From positions 1-64,000 of the forward strand of contig CAVUVM010000002.1 in NCBI GenBank assembly GCA_963744935.1: a stretch of 64,000 bases of DNA. Direction: 5' to 3'. Origin of the DNA: Bog-473 sp963744935 (GTDB lineage: Bacteria; Actinomycetota; Acidimicrobiia; Acidimicrobiales; RAAP-2). Of the stretch, positions 34,485 to 43,841 are shown piece after piece (the stretch's first letter is position 1; each line of letters starts with the position of its first letter). The position numbers and the translations under genes are program-made. The notes below the pieces were generated by a model. It was not told the origin of the DNA. It was given only the letters and a program-made list of their open reading frames with translations, and did no database searches.

Positions 34485-35464
34485 GCGCCAGGCGGACATC
34501 GACGAGGGGATCAAAGACGGCCTGACGTCTGCCGAGCAGGCCGAGGTGGTCCAGCTGCGCCGCCAGAACCGCCGCCTCGAGATGGAGAACGAGATCCTCC
34601 GGCGGGCCGCCGCCTACTTCGCCAAGGACACCCTCCCAAAATGATGTACCCGCTGGTCCAAGAGCTTGGCGCCGAGGGGATCCCCGTGACGGCGACCTGC
34701 GGGGTGCTGGCTTCTACACCCAGGCCTTCTACAAGTGGGCGGCCGACCCGATCTGCGATCGGGACCTCGACGACGCCCGAGTTCGGCTACCGCCTCATCG
34801 CCGACGAGCTCGAGGCGGCTGGCCACGAGATCAGTGAGGGTCGGGTGCACCGCCTGTGCCGTCAGCACAAGATCTGGTCCACCACCACGAAGAAGGGCCG
34901 GCGCTCGAGTGGGAAGACCCCCGGACCGGCGGTCCACGACGATCTGGTGAACCGCGACTTCAGCGCTCCGGCTCCGAACGTCACCTGGTTGACCGACATC
35001 ACCGAACACCCCATGGCCGAAGGCAAGCTCTACGCCTGCTGCATCAAGGACTGCTTCTCGAACCGGATCGTCGGCTACGCCCTCTCGGATCGGATGACCG
35101 CCGCGCACGCGGTATCGCCCTGCGCTCAGCCGTCGCCCGACGCCAACCTCGAGGAACGGTGATCGTTCACAGTCAGTTTCATTCACGCGCCTTCGGAGCG
35201 GTCCTCAAGGCCAACGACCTCACTGGCTCGATGGGCCGAGTCTCCTCGGCCGGGGACAATGCGGCGATGGAGTCCTTCTACTCCCTGCTGCAAAAGAACG
35301 TCCTCAACCGGCGACGCTGGAGGACCCGCGATGAGCTCGCCTATGAGATCACCTACTGGATCGAGCACCCCTACAACCGACGCCGCCGCCAACGAGGCCT
35401 TGGCCGACTGACCCCCATCGAGTATGAACTTGCCTTTCGCAACCTTGCCGCTGATGTGGCATGA
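34485..35464 (+). pseudogene. IS3-family element remnant (orfA tail and orfB with several lesions)
   Basis: The start encodes the leucine-zipper end of OrfA (AEQAEVVQLRRQNRRLEMEN), stopping at 34644. OrfB begins at 34641 (MMYPLVQELGAEG) but shifts frame in the VTATCGVL segment. It loses a piece before PEFGYRLIADELEAAGHE, shifts again in AVSPCAQPS, and lacks residues of the DRGSQ catalytic segment (only HSQFHSRAF remains). HTH_21, WLTDITEH and AGDNAAMESFYSLLQK are still recognisable. With several independent losses it is dead. No N-terminal OrfA is present. Confidence 0.85.
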
Positions 35465-35612
35465 CGACAAAACCACCGTCAACCAAACTCAGAGCAGACC
35501 CTCTGCTCGAACGTGCACGCCATTTAGATGACACGCTCGCGTGGGATCGTGTGTGCTTCGTCTGCCACTACGGCCACCGCTATAGCCACCGTCCCTCGCC
35601 GTCTTTGGGGCC

Positions 35613-36443
35613 TCACCACCACTTCCGCTCGAGTGCTTTCCCTGGGCGCGAACCCGCGTCAAGGTTATCGAGCTTAGCCATCTCGTCATCCGAGAGCGTG
35701 AAGGCCAGTGCGCCGATGTTCTCGGCGATCCGTTCACGATGGGAAGACTTGGCCAGCACGACGAAGTCGTGCTGGAGACCCCAGCGGATCAGGACCTGCG
35801 AGGGAGGCTTCCCGACTCGGTCGGCGATTGTCCGGACTTTGGGGTTGGACAGATGTCGGCCGGTGCCGAGCGGACTGTAGGCCTCGGTCACTAGGTTGCG
35901 GCGGCGATTCTCATCGACCAGCGCCTTGCGGTAACTGAAGGGGTTGAGATTGATCTGGTTGACGACGGGAGGGGATGTGGCGACCGCGAAGACTTGCTCG
36001 AGCGCGGTCACGTCGAAGTTCGACACGCCGATCGAGCGCACATAGCCAAGGCCCTGCGCCTGCTCCATCCCGGGCCAGGCCCAAGTGGGCCCACCTTGAG
36101 GCCAATGCACCAGGTAGAGATCCACGTAGTCCAGCCTCAGGCGCTGCAGGCTCGTTTCGATCTCACGTACCGGATCCTTTGAACCTGGGTAGAACTTCGT
36201 CGTGATGAAGACGTCGTCGCGGTCGAGACCGCTCTGTCGAAAGCCTTCACCGACGCTCTCCTCGTTCCCGTACCCCTGAGCCGTGTCGATGTGGCGGTAG
36301 CCCAACTCGAGCGCCCAGCGCACGGCATCCTTGGTCTGGCGACCATCGGGCGTCTGCCAGACACCGAGTGCAAGGGATGGAATTTGGAATCCGTCACCGA
36401 GTTCGCGCACCGGCACCGACTCACCGAACTGAGATGTCGTCAT
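35613..36443 (-). CDS. Aldo/keto reductase
   Basis: 276 residues, NADPH-dependent TIM-barrel oxidoreductase. The catalytic tetrad is visible: Asp in HIDTAQGYGNEESVG, Tyr in the same motif, Lys in ITTKFYPGS and His in YLVHWPQGG. The later GVSNFDVTALEQV and LAKSSHRERIAEN motifs bind cofactor. ATG 36443 is preferred over the adjacent ATG 36446 because AGGAGG sits 5 bases before it. It resembles 2,5-diketo-gluconate reductase-like proteins; the substrate is unknown. Confidence 0.92.
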   Translation of the reverse strand: MTTSQFGESVPVRELGDGFQIPSLALGVWQTPDGRQTKDAVRWALELGYRHIDTAQGYGNEESVGEGFRQSGLDRDDVFITTKFYPGSKDPVREIETSLQRLRLDYVDLYLVHWPQGGPTWAWPGMEQAQGLGYVRSIGVSNFDVTALEQVFAVATSPPVVNQINLNPFSYRKALVDENRRRNLVTEAYSPLGTGRHLSNPKVRTIADRVGKPPSQVLIRWGLQHDFVVLAKSSHRERIAENIGALAFTLSDDEMAKLDNLDAGSRPGKALERKWW

Positions 36444-36745
36444 CATCTCCTCCTCTCTCAATCGTCGCTCACGAATGAAGGCTAAGTGCTGGTTGTACCG
36501 CTCTTGACCGCTGCCGAACCAACGCGAGAAATGCCGAGGCTGTCTCGGGCTGGCCGCCTGGACGTCCGAGTCGTTCAGCGACTCCCCCGTCTGCAACCGT
36601 GGGACCAAAGAAAGTGCTTTGCACTCTCTGGCGGCCCGTCATCGCATGAACGAGTGATTCACCACCCTCGACCGAGCCAGCTCTGCGGCTCGCCCGCTTC
36701 GCTGGTGAGTTTCGGCGACCGGTCGGTCTGTCTACTACTGGGTGT

Positions 36746-37103
36746 CTAGAGCCCCGCCGCCATTCTGAGATAACGAAATGGTGCGGCATGCGCTTGGGTG
36801 TCACCATCGGAGCCTCGATGGCTGCCCACGACGGTCTCTACCTCCAAGCCCAACTCTGGGATCGCTTCGTAGAGTTGGACGGCCAGACGTCCCCGAACAG
36901 AGTTCGGTGCGGGGCATTTCGGGTGTCGGGTTCCAGAGGTCCGACTCGAAGACGATCTTCGGCTTGCTCAAATAGACGATGAGCGCGTCATCAGATTGAT
37001 CGGTCCGAATATGGTGAAGTTCGAGGTTTCCTCCGTCTGCCGTTGGCAAGATGAGTGAATCCTGTACTGACTGAACGTTGGCCCGAGTCGGGGACGCTTC
37101 CAT
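36746..37103 (-). pseudogene. MBL-fold metallo-hydrolase C-terminal remnant, frameshifted
   Basis: Fragment of a metallo-beta-lactamase-fold hydrolase. The first part reads TADGGNLELHHIRTDQSDDA, LIVYLSKPKIVFESDLWNPT, a typical barrel/metal-site end. One extra base in a CCCC run at about 36910 shifts the frame; the continuation PAPNSVRGRLAVQLYEAIPE, VETVVGSHRGSDGDTQAHAA and RYLRMAAGL ends at 36746. The N-terminal metal-binding half (HxHxDH) is missing. The fragment lies between an aldo/keto reductase and a diguanylate cyclase. Confidence 0.7.
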
Positions 37104-37148
37104 GCGGTCGGGACGAACAGTTCCGCCGCGGTTCGCAAAGGCAGGGGG

Positions 37149-38933
37149 TCAGTTGTGTTGCGGCTCCCTGAAGGCGACCTCGACGGACTCGCCGTTGGTA
37201 TGGACGGTCGGGTCCGATCGGACGCTGACGGCCGCCGGGTTCGTCGCCGGCCGGTCCGGTCCCGCTGAAATGACGATCCGATCCCTGCCCCCAGCCTTGG
37301 CGCTGAGGAGAGCGGCGTCGGCAAGTGAGACCACCTGATCGAAATCTCCGCCCTGTTCCGAGGAGGCGAGGCCGAAACTGATGGTGAACAGCGGGAGCTC
37401 GGCGACGACGATCCGTTCGGCCAGACGCTCGCGGACTCGTTCTAGGACCTGGTGCGCCTCGTCGACAGGACACTCGGGAAGGACGATCACGAACTCCTCT
37501 CCCCCGTAGCGACCCGGGATGTCGACGGGCCGAAGAGAGTCTCGGAGTACCTGCGAAAGGGTCCTCAGGGCTCGGTCGCCGGTGGCGTGCCCGAAGACGT
37601 CGTTCACATTCTTGAAGTGGTCGAGATCGCCGTAGGCCACGGAATACGGCGTGCCCGTAGCGTGGAGCTCTCGGACGGCGGTCTCCAAACTCCTCCGGGT
37701 CATGAGCCCCGTGAGAGAGTCACTGTTGGCCTGGGTCCGGGAGACCTCGAAGGCGCGCAGCATCGCCAACCGCTCCGATGTCCTTCGTGCGACCGCCTCC
37801 ACGTTCTTCTCGACTTCGTCTGACGGAGGCAAACCGTCCTCCGTGGTCACATGGAAGATTCCTAGGGAGTTGCCGCCGATGCTCATGGGAACGCAGAGCG
37901 CGGAGCAATGTCGGCCCCGAAGGTTGGGACAGGCATCGAGCGCCGTGCTGTCGGGGAACACAATGCTCCGCGCCCGTGACGCGGCTGGGCAGTCGTCAGG
38001 AGACATGACCCCGCACCCGACGTCGTCGGTTTGCTCAGAACTGACGAGGACCTGTCGAAAATGGGCTTTGCTTGAATCGGCCAGCAGGAGCTCGGATCGC
38101 ATGTCCGGAGCAGCCTGGCTCAGGGCCTCGGCCACGAGATCGAAAACGGATGCTTCTGCCTTCGACATCTCCAGCGCGGTTTGCAGGCTCGCCTCGAAAG
38201 CGATCCTTCGTGCGACGTCGGACTGAATGGCCTCACGCCTGGACTGCTCACGCTCCACCCGGAGGGCGTGTCGGGTGAGGACCGCGATCACGGTGCCTGC
38301 GATGGCCAGGCCGATGGCAATGGACCACAGGAGATCGACCCGGGCCCTGTCGGCGGCGGCCCGTGCCTGTTCGGCCGTCGTGGTGAGGCGGTTGGTGACG
38401 GTCGTCTGCAGGGAGGCGAGGGTTGTATCGAGGTTCGCTTCGGCCGACGTCTCCACCGCAGCGAGATGCGCGGTCTGGGGCGTGTGTGCCCCACCGGCCA
38501 GGAAGGCACCGAGACTCGACTGCGCGGCGAGGTAGGCCGACATCCGGTCGGTCAGATGAGGTGCCAGCTCTGCGTTGCCCGGTATCGCGAGGAGGTGCTG
38601 CAGGGTCACGTAGGACTTGTTGATGGCGTTTGCGTCAGTTTCGGCTTTGGCCACGTTCGTGGCGGACGTCGGCGCAGAGCCGTCGAAGGCCCCTGTCGCG
38701 AGCACCTGGAAAGCCGAGGCTGCTGTCCGAATCTCCCTTACCGGCGGGAGGAGCACGAGGTACTGCTGCTTCAGTTGGGCATTGAGCGATTCGGCTTGGG
38801 ACGCGTTGGCAACCCCCAGGAAGGCCCCCGCGAGCGCAATGAGGGTCAGCACGACGCCGAGCAGGACGATTGCTCGGTGGGGTGCATACCACCTCCAGGC
38901 GTCCGGGGCGTCCATCTTCGACCCGGTGCCCAC
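37149..38933 (-). CDS. Diguanylate cyclase with membrane sensor and GAF-like domains
   Basis: 594 residues. Membrane anchor helix at about 19-42 (IVLLGVVLTLIALAGAFLGV), extracytoplasmic helical sensor to about 200, second helix near 205-222, a GAF-like domain at about 235-390 (ALCVPMSIGGNSLGIFHVTT) and a GGDEF domain near 400-560. The GGDEF domain holds YGDLDHFKNVNDVFGHATGD and the catalytic RYGGEEFVIVLPE. It makes cyclic di-GMP. I see no inhibitory RxxD immediately before the GGEEF. No EAL domain is present. The output may link to the stress proteins next door, but that is unproven. Confidence 0.93.
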   Translation of the reverse strand: MGTGSKMDAPDAWRWYAPHRAIVLLGVVLTLIALAGAFLGVANASQAESLNAQLKQQYLVLLPPVREIRTAASAFQVLATGAFDGSAPTSATNVAKAETDANAINKSYVTLQHLLAIPGNAELAPHLTDRMSAYLAAQSSLGAFLAGGAHTPQTAHLAAVETSAEANLDTTLASLQTTVTNRLTTTAEQARAAADRARVDLLWSIAIGLAIAGTVIAVLTRHALRVEREQSRREAIQSDVARRIAFEASLQTALEMSKAEASVFDLVAEALSQAAPDMRSELLLADSSKAHFRQVLVSSEQTDDVGCGVMSPDDCPAASRARSIVFPDSTALDACPNLRGRHCSALCVPMSIGGNSLGIFHVTTEDGLPPSDEVEKNVEAVARRTSERLAMLRAFEVSRTQANSDSLTGLMTRRSLETAVRELHATGTPYSVAYGDLDHFKNVNDVFGHATGDRALRTLSQVLRDSLRPVDIPGRYGGEEFVIVLPECPVDEAHQVLERVRERLAERIVVAELPLFTISFGLASSEQGGDFDQVVSLADAALLSAKAGGRDRIVISAGPDRPATNPAAVSVRSDPTVHTNGESVEVAFREPQHN

Positions 38934-39086
38934 GGTGTTATCTATCGGCGCGTTCGTGCCTTTTCATAAGGTGCCAAACCTCTTGGCACGTACAATCGCT
39001 AACCAGCGGTTGTGATCACGAAGTTCACCACCTCCTCACCCACTCGCCTAGATCCCGGTCAGAAGGGACTCATTTCTCCACGGGAA

Positions 39087-39100
39087 GGGACCAAGGTCCC
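39087..39100. promoter_or_regulatory. DevR/DosR-like palindrome upstream of universal stress protein gene
   Basis: GGGACCAAGGTCCC is an inverted repeat of GGGACC with a 2-bp spacer, centred 43 bp before the start at 39137. It matches the mycobacterial DosR consensus GGGACTWWAGTCCC at 12 of 14 positions (consensus recalled, not searched). A further half-site-like GGGACTCATT is at 39065. Confidence 0.5.
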
Positions 39101-39136
39101 CGTTCAGAACGTCTCCGGGTCGGCGACGATGGAGCA

Positions 39137-39586
39137 GTGACCACTTTCACACACGTCAAGCAACCCGCAGAAACCAACGCCGAGTTCAAAGTGGTGGTAG
39201 GGGTCGATGGCTCAGTATGCGCCGAACGCGCTCTGGTCCTGGCAGCCTACGAGGCGGCGCTCCGAGGTGCACTTCTTCACGTGGTCAGCGCCTACGACGT
39301 CGTGCCGAATGCAGGGTGGGCCATCCCGCTCGGCCCGCTCGAGGAGGGCGCGGCTGCCATCGTCAGCCAATCTCTCGCTATTGCCAACGCCCACTATCCC
39401 AACCTCGTCACAAAGGGTGAACATTGCCACGGCTTCGCCGGCAACGTGCTCGTTGAAATTGCCAAAAGTGCCTCGCTCCTCGTAGTGGGCTCACGGGGAC
39501 ATTCCCAGCTGACCGATTTACTCATTGGATCGGTTTCCGAGCACTGCGTACATCATGCGTCGTGCCCCACCCTGATCGTGCACTAA
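39137..39586 (+). CDS. Universal stress protein
   Basis: 149 residues from GTG 39137 (GGAG six bases upstream). Single UspA domain: VVVGVDGSVCAERALVLAAY at the start, and the ATP-binding loop VVGSRGHSQLTDLLIGSVSE near 120. It is probably ATP-binding and dimeric, a stress factor. A DosR-like box lies upstream, and USP genes are classic DosR targets in mycobacteria. The acetyltransferase gene follows 5 bases after its stop. Confidence 0.92.
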   Translation: MTTFTHVKQPAETNAEFKVVVGVDGSVCAERALVLAAYEAALRGALLHVVSAYDVVPNAGWAIPLGPLEEGAAAIVSQSLAIANAHYPNLVTKGEHCHGFAGNVLVEIAKSASLLVVGSRGHSQLTDLLIGSVSEHCVHHASCPTLIVH

Positions 39587-39591
39587 CGGCC

Positions 39592-40233
39592 ATGATCTTG
39601 ACCGCGAAGACGGCCGCGTTACCGAATTATCCCGCGGCCCTCGAGCGCGACGTGGTCTCGGAGGGCGACCTGCACTTCCATATTCGACCCATCAAGCCTG
39701 ACGACGCGGAGCGACTTGTCGAGTTCCATAGCCATCTATCACCTCACTCCTGCTATTTGCGCTTCTTCACATTCCATCCAACCCTGTCGCCGAAGGAAGT
39801 CGAGCGCTTTACCTGCGTCGACTACGTCGATCGCTTGGCTCTGGTAGCTGAAGAGGACGGCACCTTGATCGCAGTGGCTCGATTCGACCGCCACGAGGGC
39901 ACTACCGAAGCCGAAGTCGCGTTTGTGGTGGCCGACGACTACCAGGGCCACGGGATCGCATCACTCCTACTCGATGAGCTGGTGTTGGCGGCCAGAGAGC
40001 GGGGCATCACGACCTTCCTGGCTGACACCTTGTCGGAGAACCACGCCATGCTCCATGTGTTCTTGCACGCCGGATTCGAGGTTCAGACCGAAACTGAGTA
40101 CGGGACGGTCTACTTGCGTTTTGACATTACGCCAACGGCGTCTTATGGCCGAGCGTTAACCACCCGGGAACAAAGACGCCAGGTCAGTCCGACCTGTCCC
40201 TTGCTCGAGGTGGCAGGTGCGGAGCGGTGCTAA
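39592..40233 (+). CDS. GNAT-family acetyltransferase (Pat-like candidate)
   Basis: 213 residues. The GNAT fold begins HFHIRPIKPDDAERLVEFHS. The acetyl-CoA site is VVADDYQGHGIASLLLDELV near 118, and the FLHAGFEVQTETEYGTVYLR end is typical. The AEVAFVVADDYQGHGI motif and its place beside a USP and a deacetylase recall the USP-acetylating Pat enzymes of mycobacteria, but the cyclic-nucleotide domain of Pat is absent. The substrate is unproven. It overlaps the downstream deacetylase start by 7 bases. Confidence 0.85.
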   Translation: MILTAKTAALPNYPAALERDVVSEGDLHFHIRPIKPDDAERLVEFHSHLSPHSCYLRFFTFHPTLSPKEVERFTCVDYVDRLALVAEEDGTLIAVARFDRHEGTTEAEVAFVVADDYQGHGIASLLLDELVLAARERGITTFLADTLSENHAMLHVFLHAGFEVQTETEYGTVYLRFDITPTASYGRALTTREQRRQVSPTCPLLEVAGAERC

Positions 40234-41276
40234 TCGTGGCCGGACCATCCGGGGCATGCGCCCACGACGGCGGTCGGCTGCATCCCGAACAGCAGGGCCG
40301 GATCTTCTCGGTCATGGACGGCGTGCGCGACCTGCACCTCGATGACGAGATCGAGTACGTCACCACCCCTAAGGCCGGGCTCGAAGATCTTGCCCGGGCG
40401 CACTCGGCCAAGTACCTCGCCGAACTCGAAGCTTTCTGTGATCAGGGTGGAGGTGACCTTGACCCAGATACGTACGCCCGATCGGACTCGTTCAATGCGG
40501 CCCGGCGGGCAGCCGGGGCCGGCCTCGAAGCCATCGCGACACTCGAACGTCGAAGCGATGGGATCGCCTTTGTTCCGGTTCGACCACCAGGTCACCATGC
40601 CGAACGCGACCGCGCCATGGGATTCTGCCTGCTCAACAATGTCGCCGTCAGCGCGGCGTCGTTGACCGCCAAGGGACATCGGGTCCTCATCGTGGACTGG
40701 GACGTTCATCACGGCAACGGCACCCAAGCCATCTTCTGGAACGACCCCAACGTGCTGTACGTCTCGATCCACCAATGGCCGCTTTTCCCAGGCTCCGGAC
40801 GGGCCCAGGAGGTCGGTGGTCCCGACGCGCTCGGTCTCACTGTCAACATCCCCCTCCCACCGGGGGCCACTGGTGACGTGGTCCGCTGCGCTCTCGACAC
40901 GGTCGCCCAACCGGTGATCGAGCGGTTTGCCCCGGACTGGGTGCTCGTCTCGTGCGGCTTCGATGCCCATCGGGCCGATCCGCTCGGCGAACTGGCCCTC
41001 TCCGCCGGGGACTTTGCCCAGCTGGCCGAGCTGGTGCGTGCCTATGCCCCACGGTCCGGCCACTTGGCCGTCTTCCTCGAAGGTGGATACAACGCCGGAG
41101 CACTGCGCGCCTCGGTCGCCGCTACGCTCGGCACCCTGCTCGACCTGCCGACCGACGCCGAAGCACCGACTTCGGGTGGCCCCGGCCGAGAGGCCGTCCG
41201 GACCGCAAGGCTCGCTCGGGGCCGCGCGATCGACACACTGGGGACGGCGAGTCTGACCGCAGGGGGCCAGTGGTGA
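40227..41276 (+). CDS. Histone deacetylase-family amidohydrolase (AcuC/acetylpolyamine type)
   Basis: 349 residues, zinc-dependent deacetylase. Signatures: VRPPGHHAERDRAMGFCLLN (active-site His pair), VDWDVHHGNGTQ (zinc Asp/His), CGFDAHRADPLG (zinc Asp) and FLEGGYNAGAL. Substrates in the family include acetyl-lysine proteins and acetylpolyamines. GTG 40227 overlaps the acetyltransferase gene. An acetyltransferase, deacetylase and two stress proteins in one coupled run suggest reversible acetylation. Confidence 0.93.
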   Translation: MLIVAGPSGACAHDGGRLHPEQQGRIFSVMDGVRDLHLDDEIEYVTTPKAGLEDLARAHSAKYLAELEAFCDQGGGDLDPDTYARSDSFNAARRAAGAGLEAIATLERRSDGIAFVPVRPPGHHAERDRAMGFCLLNNVAVSAASLTAKGHRVLIVDWDVHHGNGTQAIFWNDPNVLYVSIHQWPLFPGSGRAQEVGGPDALGLTVNIPLPPGATGDVVRCALDTVAQPVIERFAPDWVLVSCGFDAHRADPLGELALSAGDFAQLAELVRAYAPRSGHLAVFLEGGYNAGALRASVAATLGTLLDLPTDAEAPTSGGPGREAVRTARLARGRAIDTLGTASLTAGGQW

Positions 41277-41722
41277 GTGCGGTGCATGAGATCGTGGTTG
41301 GTTACGACGGCTCACCTGACTCGAAATCGGCGCTGAAGTGGGCCGCCAATCTGGCGGCCCAGTGTCACGCTCGCCTTACGGCGCTCCACGCGGTGGGTCT
41401 TCTCGAGCACGCTGGGCTGACCACCACGGGCAGTCCGCACCGAGACGACGCCGTCGGGATCGCCGTCAACGCCGGCCTCGACGAGACGGCCATTGAGTGG
41501 ATGGTGGTGGACGGTGATCCTTGCTCGGCGCTGCTCCGGCTGGTTGATCCACCCACACTCGTTGACCTCTTGGTCGTTGGTTCTCGTGGCAGTGGACAGC
41601 ATGCCGGGACTCTCTTGGGCAGCACCAGCCTCGAGCTGGTCGAGCACGCAGGCGTCCCCGTGGTCGTGGTCCCACTTTTGCCTACCCCAGCTGTGGCCCG
41701 GCCCCCGGCAGGATCGAAGTGA
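41273..41722 (+). CDS. Universal stress protein
   Basis: 149 residues from GTG 41273, overlapping the deacetylase stop (GTGA). UspA fold: HEIVVGYDGSPDSKSALKWA and the ATP loop VVGSRGSGQHAGTLLGSTSL. It is the second stress protein of the operon, with an intact nucleotide loop. It ends with a proline-rich tail. Confidence 0.92.
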   Translation: MSAVHEIVVGYDGSPDSKSALKWAANLAAQCHARLTALHAVGLLEHAGLTTTGSPHRDDAVGIAVNAGLDETAIEWMVVDGDPCSALLRLVDPPTLVDLLVVGSRGSGQHAGTLLGSTSLELVEHAGVPVVVVPLLPTPAVARPPAGSK

Positions 41723-41810
41723 GCTTTCGGTCCTCTGCCGGTAGCCGTTGACCTGACACACAGACTGGTTCCTGAGCGTCCCCAACAGACCACTCGGTAC
41801 GACAAGACCC

Positions 41811-42623
41811 CTAAGCCGTTGCCCGGCGATAAAGGTTCAGCGAGACCACGAAGAAGACCGCCAGGATCCCCAGACACCATGCGATGGCCTGCCACAGATC
41901 GGAGGCGAGCGGTCCGCCTTCGAACAGAGCACGCACCGAATTGATCACAACGCTGGCCGGCTGGTTGCGCGCGAAGGGCTGGAGCCACCCCGGCATGGTG
42001 GCCACCGGAACGACCGCCGAGCTGGCGAAGAACAAGATGAACATCGGGAGAATCGCGGCGATCTGGGCCGTCTGAGGATCCCGCACGGCCAGCCCGACGG
42101 CGGCGTACACCCAAATGAAGGCATAGCCGAACAGGATGATCAAACCGATTCCAGCCAGGCATGCAGCGACGGAACTGTGGAACCGGAAGCCCACGAGGAG
42201 GCCGAGTCCGATCATGAAGCACAACGCCAAGACGCTGCGGCACAGATCGGCCAGCGTCCGGCCGGCCAGGAACGCGGAACGCGCCATGGGCAAGCTCCGG
42301 AACCGGTCGATCATGCCCGCCTGAAGGTCCTGCGCCAAGGTCAGAGCGGTGGTCATACCCCCGATCAGCACCGCCTCGAGGAAGATCGCGGGAACCACGT
42401 AGTTCACGTAATCGAGACCGGGGATGTGAATAGCTCCCCCGAGCACATAGCGGAACAACAGCAAGATGATGGCGGGCTGGGCGACGGAGAGGACCAGCAG
42501 CTGTGGGGTGCGCACGATCCGCAGGAGGTTGCGCTTGGTCATCCCGTAGAAGTCCCGGAGCGTGAGCCTCACGCTCACCGAGTCCGGCTGGGTGCTCAGT
42601 CGTTGCACGGCGAGCTCGGTCAT
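41811..42623 (-). CDS. ABC-2 type transporter permease (DrrB-like)
   Basis: 270 residues, six transmembrane helices (LLVLSVAQPAIILLLFRYVL; LCFMIGLGLLVGF; IGLIILFGYAFIWVYAAVGL; ILPMFILFFASSAVVP; AIAWCLGILAVFFVVSL). ABC-2 motifs include RSLPMARSAFLAGRTLADL. It is the membrane partner of the ATPase upstream, and the two genes overlap by 4 bases (ATGA). Daunorubicin-type exporters of drugs or lipids have this design; the substrate is unknown. Confidence 0.9.
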   Translation of the reverse strand: MTELAVQRLSTQPDSVSVRLTLRDFYGMTKRNLLRIVRTPQLLVLSVAQPAIILLLFRYVLGGAIHIPGLDYVNYVVPAIFLEAVLIGGMTTALTLAQDLQAGMIDRFRSLPMARSAFLAGRTLADLCRSVLALCFMIGLGLLVGFRFHSSVAACLAGIGLIILFGYAFIWVYAAVGLAVRDPQTAQIAAILPMFILFFASSAVVPVATMPGWLQPFARNQPASVVINSVRALFEGGPLASDLWQAIAWCLGILAVFFVVSLNLYRRATA

Positions 42624-43606
42624 GTCACCGACTCCGGATCCGGGTTCCCCGCTCCGTCCGCCCCGCCCACCCGAGTCGGCGGCCCAGTCAAGGAGAGGAA
42701 GACGTCGTCGAGCGAAGGGCGCCGGATCCCCAGATCGCCGAGCACGATGCCATGGCCGTCGAGCTCTCGGCCGACGGCCATGAGCACATTGGGCCTGCCC
42801 TTGGCGCGCAGGCTGATTTTGTTGAGGCCAGGATCGACCAGCGGACGCCCGTCGCCGAAGTCGACCAAGAGGGCCGCGGCACGCTCGAGTTCGGCCGAGT
42901 CGGCGACTCGCACTTCCAGGATGTCACCGCCGATCTGGTCCTTCAGCTGATCGGCGGTTCCACTGGCGACGACCCGGCCGGTGTCGAGCAACACGATCTG
43001 GTCTGCGAGATATTCGGCCTCTTCCATGTACTGAGTGGTGAGGAGCACCGTCGAGCCTTCCTCGACGAGCTCTTTGATGAAGGACCACAGGTCGTTCCTG
43101 GTGCGAGGGTCCAGTCCGGTGGTGGGCTCGTCGAGCAGCAGGACGGGGGGGCGTCCAATGAGGCTGGCGGCAAGGTCGAGCCGGCGTCGCATGCCGCCCG
43201 AATAGGTCTTGACCGTCCTATCCGCCGCGCTGGTCAAGGTCATGCGCTCGAGCGCGTCCTGAGTGCGGCGTCGATACTCGGATCGTTCCAGGTGGTACAG
43301 GAGGCCGACGAGCTCGAGATTCTCTCGCCCGGTGAGGAGCTCGTCGACCGAGGCGTACTGTCCGGCCAGCCCGATGAGCGATCGGATGGCCTTAGCTTCC
43401 TTGCGCACATCTCGCCCGGCGACCCGGGCGACGCCAGAATCCGGGACGACGAGCGTGGTCAGAATTCGGATGAGGGTCGTCTTACCCGCCCCGTTGGGAC
43501 CGAGAAGCGCCAGAACGCTGCCCGGGTCCACGGAGACGGAGACGTCGTCCAACGCCTTGTTCGAACCGAAGCGTTTCGACACTCCGTCCACCTCGATCGC
43601 CATCAT
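42620..43606 (-). CDS. ABC transporter ATP-binding protein (DrrA-like)
   Basis: 328 residues. Walker A LLGPNGAGKTTLIRILTTL, Q-loop region IGLAGQYASVDELLTGRENL, ABC signature TYSGGMRRRLDLAASLIG, Walker B LLLDEPTTGLDPRTRNDLWS and the His loop STVLLTTQYMEEAEYLADQ. The C-terminal ~90 residues (GGDILEVRVADSAELERAA, RPSLDDVFLSLTG) are the DrrA-type regulatory domain. ATG 43606 or 43603 gives MAIEVDGVSKRFG; a longer upstream frame is unlikely. It is divergent from the small peptide gene and shares its regulatory gap. Confidence 0.92.
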   Translation of the reverse strand: MMAIEVDGVSKRFGSNKALDDVSVSVDPGSVLALLGPNGAGKTTLIRILTTLVVPDSGVARVAGRDVRKEAKAIRSLIGLAGQYASVDELLTGRENLELVGLLYHLERSEYRRRTQDALERMTLTSAADRTVKTYSGGMRRRLDLAASLIGRPPVLLLDEPTTGLDPRTRNDLWSFIKELVEEGSTVLLTTQYMEEAEYLADQIVLLDTGRVVASGTADQLKDQIGGDILEVRVADSAELERAAALLVDFGDGRPLVDPGLNKISLRAKGRPNVLMAVGRELDGHGIVLGDLGIRRPSLDDVFLSLTGPPTRVGGADGAGNPDPESVT

Positions 43607-43841
43607 CGTGGATTCAGCGAGGTCATCCCGATCGCGCGTTCGCGTGCGTGGACGCCCGGTCTCGCTCACCGAGGTCACGATGGCCACTGCCTTGGTCCTT
43701 CCTCGCTTCTGATGCAACGGAGTGCCCGTCTTCGTCTGCATGATGACATCGCCAGTCGCTGCTGTTTCAGGGACAAACGTCCCAATCCGGCCACCTTCCC
43801 GGAGTTTTTCGACTCCGCCTCTGTGCCGGCGCCCCCAGAGA

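Noticed and set aside
36469..36807. Open frame opposite the start of the MBL remnant
   Set aside because: Composition and lack of a ribosome site suggest chance; the other frames there encode the hydrolase tail.
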